In this document: piece after piece, positions 16,719 through 24,964 of the stretch
How the letters are laid out: the number at the start of each line of letters is the position of its first letter
How positions within the stretch are numbered: position 1 is the stretch's first letter
DNA from: Streptomyces smaragdinus
Lineage (GTDB): Bacteria; Actinomycetota; Actinomycetes; Streptomycetales; Streptomycetaceae
DNA length: 64,000 nt
Direction of reading: 5' to 3'
NCBI RefSeq assembly: GCF_009604385.1
Contig: NZ_WEGJ01000002.1
Span: 372,001-436,000, forward strand
Translations under genes and position numbers: made by a program
The notes under the pieces: model-generated
What the model saw: the letters and a program-made list of their open reading frames with translations, nothing else
Databases searched by the model: none
What the model was told of the DNA's origin: nothing

Positions 16719-17282
16719 ATGGGGCCCTTGGGGCCAGGGGCCGATGTCATTCGCCATGGACGGTCCAGACTGGTGGCGCTGGCATTCGTGCAGCTCCTCT
16801 ACCTGCCCTTGGCGATCGGCCTGGCCGTGCACGCGATTGCGGTCCACGAACTCGACACGGGAGCGGTGGCGACGGGGATCCTGGGCGTTGACGCCGCCTG
16901 GCTGGTGTCGGCCTGGCGGCGCCGCAGGAACCTGGACGCTTTCGACGCCGTCGGCATCTGGCGGGTGCGGGGCGGCGAAACACTTGTGTTCGCGTGGGAT
17001 TCGCTGATGGGGGTAGCCCTGTACTGGTCGCAGGGTGACGAAGCGCCGGACACCCGGACCCTGGAGCTGTGCCCGGTGCCACAGGACGGCCCAGCCGGCG
17101 ACCTGATGGCTTCACTGCTGCGGGACGGCGCACCGCTGCGGCCGGGGCTGCCGCGGCCGCGGTACAGGATCGAGGTCTTCGGCGACCCGGACGCGTACGA
17201 GAAGGCATGCCTGCGATGGGCGCCGGGCCTGTGGTGCGGGCGCCACCGGCAGTCGCGTGGGTACGAAAGGAAGCCCCGGTAG
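16719..17282 (+). CDS. hypothetical membrane protein (two N-terminal helices)
   Basis: The 187-residue product has two predicted membrane helices (LVALAFVQLLYLPLAIGLAV, near residues 15-34, and GAVATGILGVDAAWLVSAW, near 45-63). A cytosolic region of about 110 residues follows, including WRVRGGETLVFAWDSLMG and YRIEVFGDPDAYE, reminiscent of a small PH-like or bPH domain. No family is assigned. ATG 16719 is used; an upstream in-frame ATG (16542) would add a charged tail unlikely to precede a membrane anchor. The 295-base gap before it holds no other gene I can support. Confidence 0.55.
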   Translation: MGPLGPGADVIRHGRSRLVALAFVQLLYLPLAIGLAVHAIAVHELDTGAVATGILGVDAAWLVSAWRRRRNLDAFDAVGIWRVRGGETLVFAWDSLMGVALYWSQGDEAPDTRTLELCPVPQDGPAGDLMASLLRDGAPLRPGLPRPRYRIEVFGDPDAYEKACLRWAPGLWCGRHRQSRGYERKPR

Positions 17283-17458
17283 CCGGACATCCGCGGCGCG
17301 GGGTCGATGATGTCTGCCCGAGGTCCGTCGAATTGATTTGAGCTTGCGGTCAGGTAGCCGGCGGGTTTTGTGCGTCTTGAGTGTTGGACGGATGGCTTCA
17401 CCGCCCCTGGGGCTCAGGGTCCCCGGGGGCGGCAGGACGCGACAGGTACGGACGAGGC

Positions 17459-19399
17459 GTGGCTCAGACGCGAGGGGACGGGGTGCCCGGTTCGGGTGCG
17501 ACGCACGGCATACGGGGTGAGGGGAGGAGGTCGGCACTCGGGGCGTTGTGGCTGTTCGCCGGGATTCTGGCGGCGTGGCCCGCCGTGGAGGTGGTACGGA
17601 CACACGCGCTGGGCGCCTGGTTCGGCGAGGGCGGGGCGCTGCGCGGCGAGGGGGCGCTGTACGACGACGGCACCTTCACCGGTACACCGTTCCAGGCGTT
17701 CCTCCTGAAGCCTCTGACCGAGGTGCCCGAGCTCGCCGTGGGCGTGGTGTGGGCGCTCGGCACGCTGCTGGGGTTAGCGGCGCTGTGCGCGCTGACGGCC
17801 AGGGCGCTTCCCGCGGCGGTGAGCCGACGGACACGGCTCCTCGCGCCGCCGCTGGCGGTGATCCTCGTGGCCGTCACCGTGCCTGTGCGCGATACGCCCC
17901 TCCTGGCCGTGGCGGGTCTGCTCCCCGTGCTGCTCGCTGTCGCGGGATGGCTGTACTCCTCGCGGCGCGTCGGCCCTGTCCTCGTCGGGCTCGCCGCCGC
18001 TCTGCAGCCCGCGGTGCTGCTCTTCGTACCGCTGCTGTGGCTTCGCGGCCGCCGCCGTGCGGCCTTCGCCGCGGCCGGGACGTTCGCCGCCGCCACCGCG
18101 GTGGCCTGGGTGTTTCTGCCGGTGGACTCGTGGGCGTACTGGATCCGGAATACGCCCGGAGAGGAGGGCCGGTCACTGCACGGCGTCCTGCTCCGACTGG
18201 GGCTGACCGGCCCGGGGGAGATCGCCCTGGCGGTGGCGATGGCCGTCGTCGTCGCCGTACTCGCGCTGCGGCGGGCCGTCCGTTACGCAGGGGAGGGGCA
18301 GCTGCTGCTGGCCGCCGCCGTCACCGGCTGCGCGGGGATCGCCGTGGCACCGGTGACCTGGCCGTACCAGCAGCTGTGGGTTCTGGCGGCGGTCGTCGGC
18401 CGCGTCGGCCGGCGCTCCCAGGACCGCCTCGTGTGGCCGGTGTTCGTCGTCCTGGCGATGACGCTGCGCGGCTCCGTGCTGGCGCCGGAGATCGACGTGC
18501 TGTCGTTCTTCGGGGAGAACGCCGTGCTGATCGCCGCTCTCCTCGCGGCGTGCGCCGTGCCGTTCCTGCCCCGCGACCACGCGCTGTGGGAGCGGCCGGA
18601 GTCCGCCGGACCGTTCAGCCGCCCGAACCTGCTGCTCGAGCTGCTCCTCATCCGCGTCGGCTACTGGATCTACTCCTACGTCCGGGGGCTGGCCCCCGAC
18701 GGCCGCGACCTCGCCGAGGAACACGGCCGCCAGATCATCGCCGCCGAGCGGGCGCTGCACATCGACATCGAGCACTGGATCAACGACATGACCGCGGCCA
18801 GCGACTGGCTCGGCGCGAGCATGGACTTCTATTACGCGACGTTCCACTTCCTGGTCCCGCTGACGCTGCTGGCCTGGATGTACGTCACCCGCCCCGCCCG
18901 CTACCGCACCTACCGGGCCGCGCTGGGCTTCACCACCCTCTTCGGTCTGGCCGGCTTCTGGGCCTACCCGCTCGCCCCGCCCCGGCTGATGCCGGGCCTG
19001 GGTTACATCGACACGAAGAACGGTCCGCAGAACTTCGACGACCCCGACTTCGGCGCGCTGACGGGCGTGGCCAACCAGTACGCGGCGATGCCGTCGCTGC
19101 ACGTCGGCTGGTCCCTGTGGTGCGCCCTGGTCATCTGGCGGCTGGCCCCGTACCGCCGGCTGCGCCTGCTCGGCTTCCTCTATCCGCTGGCGACCACCAT
19201 GGTGATCATGGGGACGGCGAACCACTATCTGCTGGACGCGGTCGGCGGCGCGGCCGTGGCGGCCGCCGGCTTCCTGGCAGCGCGAGCCCTGAACCGCGCC
19301 ATCGCGCTCACCCGGCTGGACCGTCCGCAGCCGGAGGAGACGGACCGGGAGGCGGTGGGGCCGGCGATCGGAAAGGAGACGTCCCGGCTGAGGTCCTGA
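17459..19399 (+). CDS. GT87-like/PAP2 phosphatase bifunctional membrane protein
   Basis: The 646-residue polytopic protein matches a known actinomycete architecture: an N-terminal GT87-like mannosyltransferase-type membrane domain (about residues 1-390, many helices) fused to a C-terminal PAP2 lipid-phosphatase domain. The PAP2 signature is seen as AAMPSLHVGW and TANHYLLDAVGG in the last 130 residues, with the two catalytic His. The expected role is handling of polyprenyl-phosphate or phospholipid substrates in the envelope. GTG 17459, behind GACGAGGC, is preferred to ATG 17381, because the intervening residues are Gly/Arg-rich. It converges with the next gene, whose stop is eight bases away. 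Confidence 0.85.
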   Translation: MAQTRGDGVPGSGATHGIRGEGRRSALGALWLFAGILAAWPAVEVVRTHALGAWFGEGGALRGEGALYDDGTFTGTPFQAFLLKPLTEVPELAVGVVWALGTLLGLAALCALTARALPAAVSRRTRLLAPPLAVILVAVTVPVRDTPLLAVAGLLPVLLAVAGWLYSSRRVGPVLVGLAAALQPAVLLFVPLLWLRGRRRAAFAAAGTFAAATAVAWVFLPVDSWAYWIRNTPGEEGRSLHGVLLRLGLTGPGEIALAVAMAVVVAVLALRRAVRYAGEGQLLLAAAVTGCAGIAVAPVTWPYQQLWVLAAVVGRVGRRSQDRLVWPVFVVLAMTLRGSVLAPEIDVLSFFGENAVLIAALLAACAVPFLPRDHALWERPESAGPFSRPNLLLELLLIRVGYWIYSYVRGLAPDGRDLAEEHGRQIIAAERALHIDIEHWINDMTAASDWLGASMDFYYATFHFLVPLTLLAWMYVTRPARYRTYRAALGFTTLFGLAGFWAYPLAPPRLMPGLGYIDTKNGPQNFDDPDFGALTGVANQYAAMPSLHVGWSLWCALVIWRLAPYRRLRLLGFLYPLATTMVIMGTANHYLLDAVGGAAVAAAGFLAARALNRAIALTRLDRPQPEETDREAVGPAIGKETSRLRS

Positions 19400-19407
19400 C
19401 GCGGTAT

Positions 19408-19917
19408 CTACGGCTCGGGGCAACCGGCATGGTCCATGGTCCAGAAGCCGGCCTTCGCCAAGGTCCATTCATCTGCCCCGGGTCCGTCGTACGTATCCCG
19501 GTCCACGAAAGCGAAGTCCACCCGGACGTCGTCTTCCGGCGCCGTCCGAAGATCACGCTGGCCGAAGTCGTACTCCCTGACCGTCCAGGAGCACCCCACG
19601 TCGCGCATGGCGGCTGTCAGCGTCGCCTCGCTGACGTACGGGTCGAAGCTGCGCACCTGACCCGGCCCCGGGCCCGGCAACATCACCGCATCCAGCATCA
19701 GCGACAGCGTCAGCGACCGAAGCGCCCGGCACCGACAGACGAGCAACTCGACCGATCCGACACCGAACCGCCGCGGCCACCGGCGCCTGCGGCTCACCGG
19801 GCCGAGGTCCTCGGGTTCGCCGTACGCGGCCGCGATATCGGCCCACCGCGCCCCGGGTCGCAGCTTGCCCAGCGAACCCGTCGCAGCCAGCCGAGCCAGT
19901 ACATCGACCAGTGTCAT
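19408..19917 (-). CDS. conserved hypothetical protein (169 aa)
   Basis: A soluble acidic protein with no signal or membrane segment. It begins MTLVDVLARLAATGSLG then GARWADIAAAYGEPEDLGP, a pattern seen in small SMI1/immunity-like or domain-of-unknown-function proteins of Streptomyces. An Arg-rich turn (RRRRWPRRFG) precedes a beta-rich half. Toward the C terminus it has SWTVREYDFGQRDL and VDFAFVDRD. No toxin partner is adjacent. Function is not recognised; the gene is convergent with the PAP2 protein gene and is monocistronic. Confidence 0.65.
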   Translation of the reverse strand: MTLVDVLARLAATGSLGKLRPGARWADIAAAYGEPEDLGPVSRRRRWPRRFGVGSVELLVCRCRALRSLTLSLMLDAVMLPGPGPGQVRSFDPYVSEATLTAAMRDVGCSWTVREYDFGQRDLRTAPEDDVRVDFAFVDRDTYDGPGADEWTLAKAGFWTMDHAGCPEP

Positions 19918-20138
19918 CGCGGGATCATCGCACGGGTCGAGGGAGAGGGCTTCGGGCGGTCAGCGGATCTCGCTGCCGGGGTGGCTCAGGTCCACTCCTG
20001 GAACGTGCCCGGCGCCCCGCGTCCAGGAAGATCCGAAGTCGCGGCCCCGGGGCGTGCTGCGAAGGTGCGTGCGGCGGCGGAAGTGGCGTAGTACTCCTGG
20101 AGAGGCAGAGACTCGTTTGTTCTCACCGGGAGTCGTCG

Positions 20139-20495
20139 ATGACCGTTCGCCGTGTCGTACCCAACATCCAGTCGGAGGCCGCGCAGGAGAGTCGGGAGTT
20201 CTATGGCCTGCTGGGCTTGGAGGAGGTCATGAACCAAGGGTGGATCATGACGCTCGCCTCCCCGTCCAGTCCGACAGCGCAGATCAGCGTCATGACGAGT
20301 GACAAGACCGCACCTGTTGTCCCCGACATGAGCATCGAGGTGGACGACGTGGATGAGGCTTATGCGGTCTTGCGGAAGAGCGGTGCGGAGATCGTGCATC
20401 CCTTGCAGGACGAGGAGTGGGGCGTGCGGCGGTTCTTCGTCCGCGACCCCAGCGGGCGGGTGGTCAACGTGCTGGGCCATCGCCGGCGGGATTGA
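20139..20495 (+). CDS. VOC family protein
   Basis: The 118-residue protein is a single VOC unit. It begins RRVVPNIQSEAAQESREFYG then LLGLEEVMNQGW, continues MSIEVDDVDEAYAVLRKSGA and ends FFVRDPSGRVVNVLGH, with a Glu/His-type metal-binding layout (His in EIVHPL). Function may be dioxygenase-like or antibiotic sequestration. The ATG at 20139 was selected because homologues begin near VVPNI; a ribosome site is weak (GGGAGTCGTCG). It converges with the TetR gene, with only two bases between the stops. Confidence 0.85.
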   Translation: MTVRRVVPNIQSEAAQESREFYGLLGLEEVMNQGWIMTLASPSSPTAQISVMTSDKTAPVVPDMSIEVDDVDEAYAVLRKSGAEIVHPLQDEEWGVRRFFVRDPSGRVVNVLGHRRRD

Positions 20496-20497
20496 CT

Positions 20498-21106
20498 TCA
20501 GGCCTGAGCAGGTCGCCGCTGTACGGCGTCCGCCATGACCGCCGTCACGAGCCTGCCGACGTCCGCCGTGGCCGGGGAGTCGGAGTCGTGGTCCGTGAGA
20601 AGGAGATGGCCGCCGCCGACGAGGGAGAGGGTGAGTGAGTCGATGTCGGTGTCCGGGGCGAGGCGGCCCAGGTCGCGTTCGTCGGTCAGGTAGGCGGAGA
20701 CCGCCGCGGTGGCCTGGGCGAGGATCGCGATGCCGCCGCCGGGTGCGGCTTGGCGCAGCCGGGTGCGCAGCTCGTCGCGGAAGGTGATGAGCGGGATGAT
20801 CGCCATCGGGACCGGGCCGAGCAGGGTGGTCAGCGCGGTGGTGAGGTTGGCGGTCACCGTGTCGGTTCCGGCGGATTCGCGAAGTGCGGCGGCCTGGGTC
20901 TCGAGGTGTGCGGCACGGTCGAGGACGAGGTCGGTGAGGAAGGCGTCGAAGTCGGGGAAGTGCCGGTGCAGGACGCCTTTGGCGCACCCCGCCTCGGTGG
21001 TGACGGCCCGGCTGGTCAGCCCGTTCGGCCCGTCCCGCATCAGCACGCGTTCCGCGGCGTCGAACAACTGCTGCCGCGCGTCGCGAAGATGCACCCCGGT
21101 CGGCAC
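20498..21106 (-). CDS. TetR/AcrR family repressor
   Basis: The 202-residue regulator starts with the TetR_N helix-turn-helix (QQLFDAAERVLMRDGPNGLTS then AVTTEAGCAKGVLHRHFPDFD, residues 13-55). A helical ligand-binding domain follows. The start is GTG 21106 behind GAGAGGAGCCGTGA. It is divergent from the methyltransferase gene, and two identical-type palindromes lie in the 72-base gap. The expected role is repression of itself and of the methyltransferase until a ligand binds. Confidence 0.9.
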   Translation of the reverse strand: MPTGVHLRDARQQLFDAAERVLMRDGPNGLTSRAVTTEAGCAKGVLHRHFPDFDAFLTDLVLDRAAHLETQAAALRESAGTDTVTANLTTALTTLLGPVPMAIIPLITFRDELRTRLRQAAPGGGIAILAQATAAVSAYLTDERDLGRLAPDTDIDSLTLSLVGGGHLLLTDHDSDSPATADVGRLVTAVMADAVQRRPAQA

Positions 21107-21150
21107 TCACGGCTCCTCTCGTACGCCAGTCCGTCGGCAAGGGTGGCACA

Positions 21151-21186
21151 GTGGGCGGATGCCCACTAAGGTGGGCGCATGCCCAC
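21151..21186. promoter_or_regulatory. twin TetR operators overlapping a leaderless promoter
   Basis: Two 16-bp inverted repeats, GTGGGC-GGAT-GCCCAC (21151-21166) and GTGGGC-GCAT-GCCCAC (21171-21186), are separated by four bases, giving a centre-to-centre distance of 20 bp. TAAGGT (21167-21172) lies between them as a -10, and the methyltransferase ATG (21179) lies inside the second repeat. A repressor bound here would cover -10 through +1 and the start codon. Confidence 0.8.
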
Positions 21187-22006
21187 TTTACCGCGAGAGC
21201 AACCGGAGCCCTCCCCGGCAAGTCCGCACGAGGCGCGGCGTATGGCCGAGTCGTTCGGCACGGACGCCGAGCGCTACGACCGGGCCCGGCCCGGCTACCC
21301 CGACGCACTGGTGGCGCGGATCGTCGCCGCGAGCCCCGGAGTCGACGTACTGGACGTCGGGTGCGGTACCGGCATCGCGGCCCACCAGTTCCGGGCCGCA
21401 GGCCGCACCGTGCTCGGCGTCGAGCCCGACGCGCGGATGGCTGACGTCGCACGCGGTCGTGGCCTGCAGGTCGAGACGGCGACATTCGAGTCCTGGCAAC
21501 CGGCCGGCCGAACCTTCGACGCCGTTGTCGCGGCCCAGAGCTGGCACTGGGTGGACCCCGTCGCCGGCCCCGCGAAAGCGGCGCAGGTGCTGCGGCCGGG
21601 AGGCCTGCTGGCGATTTTCGGGCACGTGTACGAGCCGCCCGCCGAGGTGGCCGAGCCGTTCGCCGCGGCCTTCCGCAGGGCGGTGCCCGCCTCCCCGCTC
21701 AACGCCCAGCCGGCGCGGCGTCCGCTCCAGCTCTACCGGGCGGGATACGAGAAGTTCGCCGAAGGCATCCGCGAGTCCGGCCGTTTCGGCGAACCCGAGC
21801 AATGGCGATTCGACTGGGAACGGCCTTACACCCGCGACCAGTGGCTCGACCTGCTCCCCACCACCGGCGGCCTCACCCGGCTGAGCCCCGACCAGCTGTC
21901 CGAGGTGCTGGACGCGGTCGGCGCCGCCATCGACTCCCTGGGCGGACGCTTCACGATGAACTACACCACCCTGGCGACGACCGCAGCAGTCCGTACCGGG
22001 TGTTAG
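21179..22006 (+). CDS. class I SAM-dependent methyltransferase
   Basis: The 275-residue enzyme has the Rossmann-type SAM-binding motif I DVLDVGCGTG (residues about 55-65). Motif II is in GRTVLGVEPDARM, motif III in TFDAVVAAQSWHWVD, and the post-motif in VLRPGGLLAIFGH. The ESFGTDAERYDRARPGYPD start is typical of a small-molecule methyltransferase clade. The start codon is inside an operator and six bases from a -10 hexamer, so the mRNA is probably leaderless. It is divergent from and probably regulated by the TetR gene. The convergent MBL gene overlaps its stop codon. Confidence 0.88.
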   Translation: MPTLPREQPEPSPASPHEARRMAESFGTDAERYDRARPGYPDALVARIVAASPGVDVLDVGCGTGIAAHQFRAAGRTVLGVEPDARMADVARGRGLQVETATFESWQPAGRTFDAVVAAQSWHWVDPVAGPAKAAQVLRPGGLLAIFGHVYEPPAEVAEPFAAAFRRAVPASPLNAQPARRPLQLYRAGYEKFAEGIRESGRFGEPEQWRFDWERPYTRDQWLDLLPTTGGLTRLSPDQLSEVLDAVGAAIDSLGGRFTMNYTTLATTAAVRTGC

Positions 22007-22776
22007 GCGGTACGGCGGTTCGCTGAGCTGTCGGAATCGCCGAGGGCGACGGTGAGGTCCTCCTCGGCCGCCAATACCTGTCCGTCGAAATGCCCGGAGG
22101 CGGCGGCCAGCGAAGCCGCCCGGTCGTTGCCCGGCCAGAAGTGGGTCAGCATGAGCCTGCGCGCCCCCGCCCGGCGGGCCCAGTGGCCGGCTTCGGCGGA
22201 GGTCAGCAGGTTGCGTGTGGGCCGCTCGGTCTCGCCGCACCGATCGGTTGCCTCAAGAATGAACAGGTCGGTGTCACGGCCGAGTTCGGCCAGTCGTGCG
22301 TCCGGGCCGGTGTCCCCGGAATAGGCGAGCGCGATCCCGTCGGCGTCGAGCCGCACACCCGCATTGGGCACGAAGTGCGGGAGGGCCAGGCCGGTCAGTT
22401 CGAACGGGCCCACCCGATGGGTGCCGGGCAACGACCGTACGTCGAAGACCGAGTTCAGGTCGACGTCGGGCTCCAGCCCCCGGAGCCGGTCGAGTACACC
22501 CGGCGGGCAGTACAGCGGCAGACGCGGCTCGGCCTTGCCGCCGTACAGCCGCATCCGGAACAGTCCGTGCAGGTCGATGCAGTGGTCGGGATGCTCGTGG
22601 GTGATGACGACCGCTTCGGGCGCGCCGTCCGGCCAGTGGGCGAGAAGCCGCGGAAGCGTGGCGTACCCGAGGTCGAGGACCAGGCGGTAGCCGTCCCAGT
22701 CCACCGCGAAGCCGCTGCACGCCCGTCCCGGCTCCGGATACGCACCACAACTGCCCAGCACCGTGACCTGTCGCAT
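22003..22776 (-). CDS. MBL-fold metallo-hydrolase (RNase Z-like subgroup)
   Basis: The 257-residue protein has metal-binding motif 1 THEHPDH (near residues 60-66), an upstream CSGFAVDWDGYRLVLDLGYAT strand pair split by Asp, then a distal YSGDTGPDARL and a terminal His in LMLTHFWPG. This pattern is that of RNase Z/beta-lactamase-like hydrolases with a dinuclear zinc site. The true substrate is unknown; members include phosphodiesterases and lactonases. The gene runs leftward and its stop overlaps that of the methyltransferase. A hairpin 51 bases before its start isolates it from the secreted-protein gene upstream. Confidence 0.85.
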   Translation of the reverse strand: MRQVTVLGSCGAYPEPGRACSGFAVDWDGYRLVLDLGYATLPRLLAHWPDGAPEAVVITHEHPDHCIDLHGLFRMRLYGGKAEPRLPLYCPPGVLDRLRGLEPDVDLNSVFDVRSLPGTHRVGPFELTGLALPHFVPNAGVRLDADGIALAYSGDTGPDARLAELGRDTDLFILEATDRCGETERPTRNLLTSAEAGHWARRAGARRLMLTHFWPGNDRAASLAAASGHFDGQVLAAEEDLTVALGDSDSSANRRTA

Positions 22777-22826
22777 CCGCCCAGCATCTCAGCCGGGTGT
22801 CCCGCCTCCGCGCCGCGGGTGAATAT

Positions 22827-22869
22827 GCCGGGTGTGGTTCACCGATCACCCCGGTGAACCACACCCGGC
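22827..22869 (-). terminator. strong hairpin terminator of the SpaA-domain protein gene
   Basis: An 18-bp perfect stem (GCCGGGTGTGGTTCACCG with its complement) surrounds a seven-base loop, immediately downstream of the leftward stop at 22884. Confidence 0.85.
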
Positions 22870-22883
22870 CGCGGGCCGGCGGC

Positions 22884-24704
22884 TTACTTGCCCTTGCCGC
22901 CTTCCCGGTTGTTGCCGCGCACCGTGGTCACACCCTCGGCGGCGTTGTGCGCCTTGAGCCTGTACGGGCCGGACACCGGGTTCTTCGGCATCACGTATCC
23001 CTCGGGGGTGTCGGTCTCCTCCAGGTAGTAGACGCCGAGGTCCAGCCGGGTGAAGGCGCAGATCCCCTTGCCGTTCGTGGCGCAGGCGCTGCCCTCCCGT
23101 GTGTCGGGGGAACTTCCCGTGCGCTGCAGGCCCTTGATGCCGTTGGTCTCCCGCCAGAGCTGGAAGACGGCGCCCGGCAGGGGGCGGTGGTTCTTCCGGT
23201 CGATCTTCTTGACGGTGATGTGGCTGCGCAGGACCACGGTGACGGTCACGGGGTCGCCGCAGTTCTCGGGGTGCCCCGCGTCGCACGGTGTGGGGTCGGG
23301 CAGGCCGGAGCCGGACGCGGTGACGGTGTTGGTCAGCGGTCCGAGTTCCTTGGCCCGTGCGGTGATCTTCAGGACGGCGGTGGAACCCGCGGTCAGGCCG
23401 CCGGGCTCCCAGCGGCCGGTCTGCGGGTCGTACGTGCCGGGGCCGGTGTGCGAGACGTACGTGAGGCCTGCGGGGAGCCGGTCCACGACGAAGGCGTCCG
23501 GTGCGTCGGACGGTCCGGTGTTCTCGAGCCGTACGGTGAACGTGACTTCGTCGCCGTAGGACGGTGACGTGTCGTCCGCCGACTTCGTGGTCGTCAGGTC
23601 GGCCGTCTCGGACCACTGGAGGACGACCTCGCCGTTACCGCCGTTCGCCCGCCAGCCGCCACCGTTGCCGATACCGTCCGTGTACAGCGGACGGTCCTCG
23701 CCGGCCGACGGGCTGGGCACGGCGCTCGAGGTCGCCGCCGCAACCGTAACCCCGCTGCTCACTCCCTCCGCGAGGAACCCGGATCCGCCGCCCCCGCCAC
23801 CGTCCTCCTGGCCGCCGGCGTCGCACGAACCGCCGCCCCCGCCGAAGAAGCCGCCGCCTCCACCGCCGCCGGGGTGACCGGTGGGGTCGGTCTGCCCGCT
23901 GCCCCCGTGGAACTGAACGCCGGGGGTGGCCGGGGGGCCGGGGGAGACCCTGGCGGAGATGTCGGTGGCGGCCCCGGTTTCGCGCCCCCCGGCCAGGGGT
24001 ACCAGGCACGACTGGCCCCCGGCCCCGCCTGCCGTCTGCGTGCCCGCCTTGCCCGCGTGTGAGGCGCTGCCTTCGGTCCCGGACGTCCCTCCGCCGCCCC
24101 CGGCGGCCAGGTCCACATTGAGTCCTGAGTAGGCCCCGGCTCCGCCGCCGCCTCCGGCGATCACCAGGGGAGTCGCAACGAAGTCGCCGCGCCAGAGGGC
24201 GCTCATGCCACCGCCGCTCGCGCTCCCGAAGATGTTGAATTCCTCGGTGACTCCACCGGGACCCCCGCCCCCGTAGGTGGCCTCCTGCGACGCCCAGCGT
24301 CCACCCTGCCCGGCAGTGACCGTCAGCTGTTCACCGGGCTCGACCGCCACGTCCCCCTGCGTATAGCCGCCACCGGCGCCCTTGAACGCGATGTCCGGGG
24401 TGGGACCGCCCTGCCCGCCTCCACCCGCTCCCCAGGCCTGCACATGCAACGAACGTACATTCGGCGGCACGGAGAACATCTGATCCCCGCCCGAGTACGT
24501 GAAGCGCACACAGTCCGTGTAGCCCGGCTGCGGCACGCAGTCCACCGCCGCCGAGGCGCCCCGCGTCCGCGCGGCGGCGGGAAGACTCAACGACGACACG
24601 GCCAGCCCGGCGAGGGCCATGCCGACCAGAGCCCGCCTCGCCCTCGGTGGCGGCCACTTCCTTTCCGTTCGTTCCCGCCCGGATCCCGGCACGACTCCAG
24701 CCAT
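22884..24704 (-). CDS. secreted glycine-rich/DUF11/SpaA-domain adhesin-like protein
   Basis: The 606-residue precursor has a Tat- or Sec-like leader (RARRALVGMALAGLAVSS). A glycine-rich domain spans about residues 65-375, with repeats such as GAGGGGQGG and GGGGGGGFFGGGGGS. A DUF11 domain (LTTTKSADDTSPSYGDEVTF, about 385-490) is followed by a SpaA/prealbumin-like domain (ITVKKIDRKNHRPLPGAVF to YYLEETDTPEGYV). The SpaA domain keeps the Lys and Glu needed for an internal isopeptide bond. No LPxTG motif or C-terminal membrane anchor is present; it ends GNNREGGKGK. The protein is therefore released or held by other means. ATG 24704 follows GGAGG. No sortase gene is nearby. Confidence 0.88.
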   Translation of the reverse strand: MAGVVPGSGRERTERKWPPPRARRALVGMALAGLAVSSLSLPAAARTRGASAAVDCVPQPGYTDCVRFTYSGGDQMFSVPPNVRSLHVQAWGAGGGGQGGPTPDIAFKGAGGGYTQGDVAVEPGEQLTVTAGQGGRWASQEATYGGGGPGGVTEEFNIFGSASGGGMSALWRGDFVATPLVIAGGGGGAGAYSGLNVDLAAGGGGGTSGTEGSASHAGKAGTQTAGGAGGQSCLVPLAGGRETGAATDISARVSPGPPATPGVQFHGGSGQTDPTGHPGGGGGGGFFGGGGGSCDAGGQEDGGGGGGSGFLAEGVSSGVTVAAATSSAVPSPSAGEDRPLYTDGIGNGGGWRANGGNGEVVLQWSETADLTTTKSADDTSPSYGDEVTFTVRLENTGPSDAPDAFVVDRLPAGLTYVSHTGPGTYDPQTGRWEPGGLTAGSTAVLKITARAKELGPLTNTVTASGSGLPDPTPCDAGHPENCGDPVTVTVVLRSHITVKKIDRKNHRPLPGAVFQLWRETNGIKGLQRTGSSPDTREGSACATNGKGICAFTRLDLGVYYLEETDTPEGYVMPKNPVSGPYRLKAHNAAEGVTTVRGNNREGGKGK

Positions 24705-24964
24705 GCGGCCATACCTCCAGATACTCGCAGCACGACCACCGGACGGCTCCGCCCGATGATCAGGACACCCTCCTATATCGGCAGCTAACAGATATTCATT
24801 AGGAATAACCATCATTTCGGGTGCATGCTCACCGTCCCCGCGATGTGCCCCGGCCCAATCCCCGATGGGCGCGGACACAGACATCCGCCCCCCGTCTTGC
24901 CCGCTGCCCTACGGCTCGCGATGGTGCCCCGGCGGGGACAACGGAGATCAACGCGGGAGGCCAC

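Noticed and set aside
22884..24704. CRISPR or tandem DNA repeats in the glycine-rich coding region
   Set aside because: The repetition is only GGN codon richness; no evenly spaced identical repeats.
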